Source: Ga0074139 sp046336825
Lineage (GTDB): Bacteria > Bdellovibrionota > Bdellovibrionia > Bdellovibrionales > Bdellovibrionaceae
DNA length: 7,126 nt
Assembly: GCA_046336825.1 (NCBI GenBank)
Contig: JBKDFX010000159.1
Location: 1 to 7,126, forward strand
Direction of reading: 5' to 3'
Position 1 is the stretch's first letter; every line of letters starts with the position of its first letter. A program made the position numbers and the translations under genes. A model generated the notes under the pieces. It was not told where the DNA came from and searched no databases. It saw only the letters and a list, made by a program, of their open reading frames with translations. Below are positions 6,643-7,126 of the stretch, in pieces.

Positions 6643-7126
6643 TTGAGAATTAAAAAGCTCGAACTGATTGGTTTTAAGTCTTTTAAAGATCGCACAGTTA
6701 TCCACTTTGATGAGGGTATCACGGGCATTGTTGGCCCCAATGGTTGCGGTAAGTCAAATATCGTGGATGCTCTTGTTTGGGTGATGGGTGAAATGTCAGC
6801 CAAGGACCTACGTGGATCCCAAATGACAGATGTCATCTTTGCGGGAGCTGATGGCTATGCCCCTTTGGGTATGTGTGAAGTTTCTCTGACTCTAGAAAAT
6901 GATGGGGGCCCTTTTCCCATCAAGTACATGAAGTTTTCTGAAATTATGGTGACTCGTCGACTTCATCGAAGTGGTGAAGGCGAATATTTTATCAACAAAG
7001 AACCAGCACGTTTGCGTGATGTGCAAGAAATCTTCATGGACACCGGGGCTGGCTCGAAAGGGTTTTCAATCATACAGCAGGGGATGATCGGACGAATTAT
7101 CACCGCCAAGCCTGAAGATCGAAAAC
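6643..7126 (+). CDS. smc: Chromosome segregation protein SMC, N-terminal part
   Basis: This is the first 161 codons of SMC; the gene runs off the right edge (full-length SMCs are about 1150-1200 residues). SMC is a cytoplasmic ATPase that dimerises, joins ScpA and ScpB, and compacts and segregates the chromosome. The N-terminal head subdomain is intact. It opens with RIKKLELIGFKSFKD, typical of the family. The Walker A motif GPNGCGKS is at residues 31-38, followed by NIVDAL and WVMGE. The R-loop-like region RGSQMTDVIFAG is near 58-69, and the Q-loop context GFSIIQQG has Gln145/Gln146. The start is TTG 6643: the first in-frame ATG is at about residue 48, beyond Walker A, so starting there would destroy the ATPase. 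The wording (VRRLHRSGEGEYFINKEPARL-like stretch, then DTGAGSKGFSII) resembles Bdellovibrio SMC from memory. The signature and Walker B motifs lie outside the window. Confidence 0.95.
   Translation, partial: MRIKKLELIGFKSFKDRTVIHFDEGITGIVGPNGCGKSNIVDALVWVMGEMSAKDLRGSQMTDVIFAGADGYAPLGMCEVSLTLENDGGPFPIKYMKFSEIMVTRRLHRSGEGEYFINKEPARLRDVQEIFMDTGAGSKGFSIIQQGMIGRIITAKPEDRK

Noticed and set aside
6531..6836. 101-codon open frame on the minus strand opposite the start of smc
   Set aside because: Most of it lies antisense to the conserved Walker A region of smc. Its translation is Pro/Ser-rich with no recognisable motif and no binding site, as expected of a shadow frame.

Overview
The window looks like a piece of a Gram-negative Bdellovibrionota-type (Bdellovibrio-like) chromosome. 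This is an inference. It rests on a Bdellovibrio-style start to SMC, a very long low-complexity tail-fibre-like surface protein of the kind common in these predators, and moderate GC content. No 16S rRNA or other phylogenetic marker is present to prove it.

Layout, left to right. (1) Positions 1-2970 hold the 3' part of a large fibre-like gene on the + strand that enters from beyond the left edge. Its frame is cut by a TAG at 2968-2970, but the same frame carries on for 38 more sense codons to a second TAG at 3085-3087. Those codons complete a recognisable C-terminal beta domain, so the gene is either broken very near its end or read through. (2) A gap of about 80 bp (3088-3167) holds a 7-bp inverted repeat and a possible promoter for the next gene. 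(3) Positions 3168-5879 (+) encode a complete, canonical pyruvate phosphate dikinase. (4) Positions 5892-6395 (-) encode a small secreted protein of unknown function. It converges on ppdK with 12 bp between the stop codons, and one hairpin covers both gene ends. (5) A 247-bp divergent intergenic region (6396-6642) carries dyads and a possible long-range helix that would mask the ribosome binding site of the next gene. (6) From 6643 (+) to the right edge runs the 5' end of smc, which must start at TTG.

The genes do not form one pathway or operon. PPDK is central carbon metabolism (pyruvate/PEP interconversion), SMC is chromosome organisation, and the fibre and the small secreted protein belong to the cell surface or envelope. 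I see no mobile element, CRISPR array, tRNA or rRNA, and nothing that amounts to a new multi-gene system. The points most worth checking are the in-frame amber codon in the fibre gene, the repetitive AT-rich module inside that gene, and the leader structure of smc.
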